Origin: Chromera velia
Taxonomy: Eukaryota > Sar > Chromeraceae
NCBI GenBank assembly: GCA_018398765.1
Contig: JAHBMJ010000665.1
Span: 2,501-22,500, forward strand
Length of the DNA stretch: 20,000 nt
Direction of reading: 5' to 3'
Made by a program: the position numbers and the translations under genes. The notes under the pieces were generated by a model. The model worked only from the letters and a program-made list of their open reading frames with translations. It was not told where the DNA came from and made no database searches. Positions 19,789-20,000 of the stretch are shown piece by piece; position 1 is the first letter of the stretch; every line of letters starts with the position of its first letter.

Positions 19789-19876
19789 CTGAAAAGAAAA
19801 AATGGTTGAAGGCCGAGGGGAACGTGACGGAACACATTCAGTTGAGAAAGGAGAAGGGAGGAAGGAAACATTCGGA

Positions 19877-20000
19877 TGGGGGAGGAGGGAACGGAGGGCA
19901 GAGAGGGTGGATCGGGGGAGGAACGGAGGGCAGAGAGGGTGGATCGGGGGAGGAACGGAGGGCAGAGAGGGTGGATCGGGGGAGGAACGGAGGGGGGGGG
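19877..20000. repeat. 32-bp minisatellite at the right edge
   Basis: A purine-rich unit with GATC at 19910, 19942 and 19974, exactly 32 bp apart, nearly identical between copies and continuing to the end of the window, where it ends in a G run. If the gene at 19434-19788 continues upstream, the array would lie in one of its introns or its 5' region as a pyrimidine-rich strand. Confidence 0.93.

Overview
This is a eukaryotic nuclear window. It has GT-AG spliced coding exons, very long microsatellites (CA, GA, AAAG, CTCA, GTCA), kilobase-scale tandem repeats and a decayed retroelement, and no bacterial-style gene packing. The organism cannot be fixed from the sequence. A protist with a repeat-rich, roughly GC-balanced genome, such as a chromerid-like or other algal lineage, is my low-confidence guess.

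Layout. 1-2330 (minus strand): 5' two exons of a gene whose product resembles RINT1/Tip20, a vesicle-tethering subunit. They are joined by a 720-bp intron with a consensus donor and acceptor. The N-terminus carries an RPEL-like (actin-binding) motif. 2.4-7.2 kb: apparently non-coding, dominated by microsatellites, plus two small elements with related inverted ends (about 5984-6193 and 6484-6712) holding helically spaced 10-bp motifs. 7.2-18.55 kb: a tandem array of a roughly 1.2-kb repeat unit. The array is interrupted at a unit boundary by a 5.86-kb insertion (10529-16390) bounded by 365-bp direct repeats.

The insertion is the main discovery. On its minus strand, 5' to 3', it carries: a degraded ORF of unknown function (about 15915-14558); a long decayed frame beginning with an ATG at 14465 that encodes a Cys/His cluster and a GIY-YIG endonuclease-like domain; a linker with a C-x-C ... 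GHV signature; and a reverse transcriptase with recognisable fingers, A, B and C motifs and a Penelope-like thumb segment. An N-terminal GIY-YIG followed by RT is the permuted order of the Naiad/Chlamys clade of Penelope-like elements, not the C-terminal order of canonical ones. The direct repeats would be pseudo-LTRs. The copy is dead: it has several in-frame TAA/TAG codons and frameshifts. Differences between its terminal repeats are almost all transitions.

18.55-20 kb: mostly featureless DNA, then a likely terminal exon (19434-19587, minus) of a gene whose product has a methyltransferase-like segment, and a 32-bp minisatellite running off the right edge.
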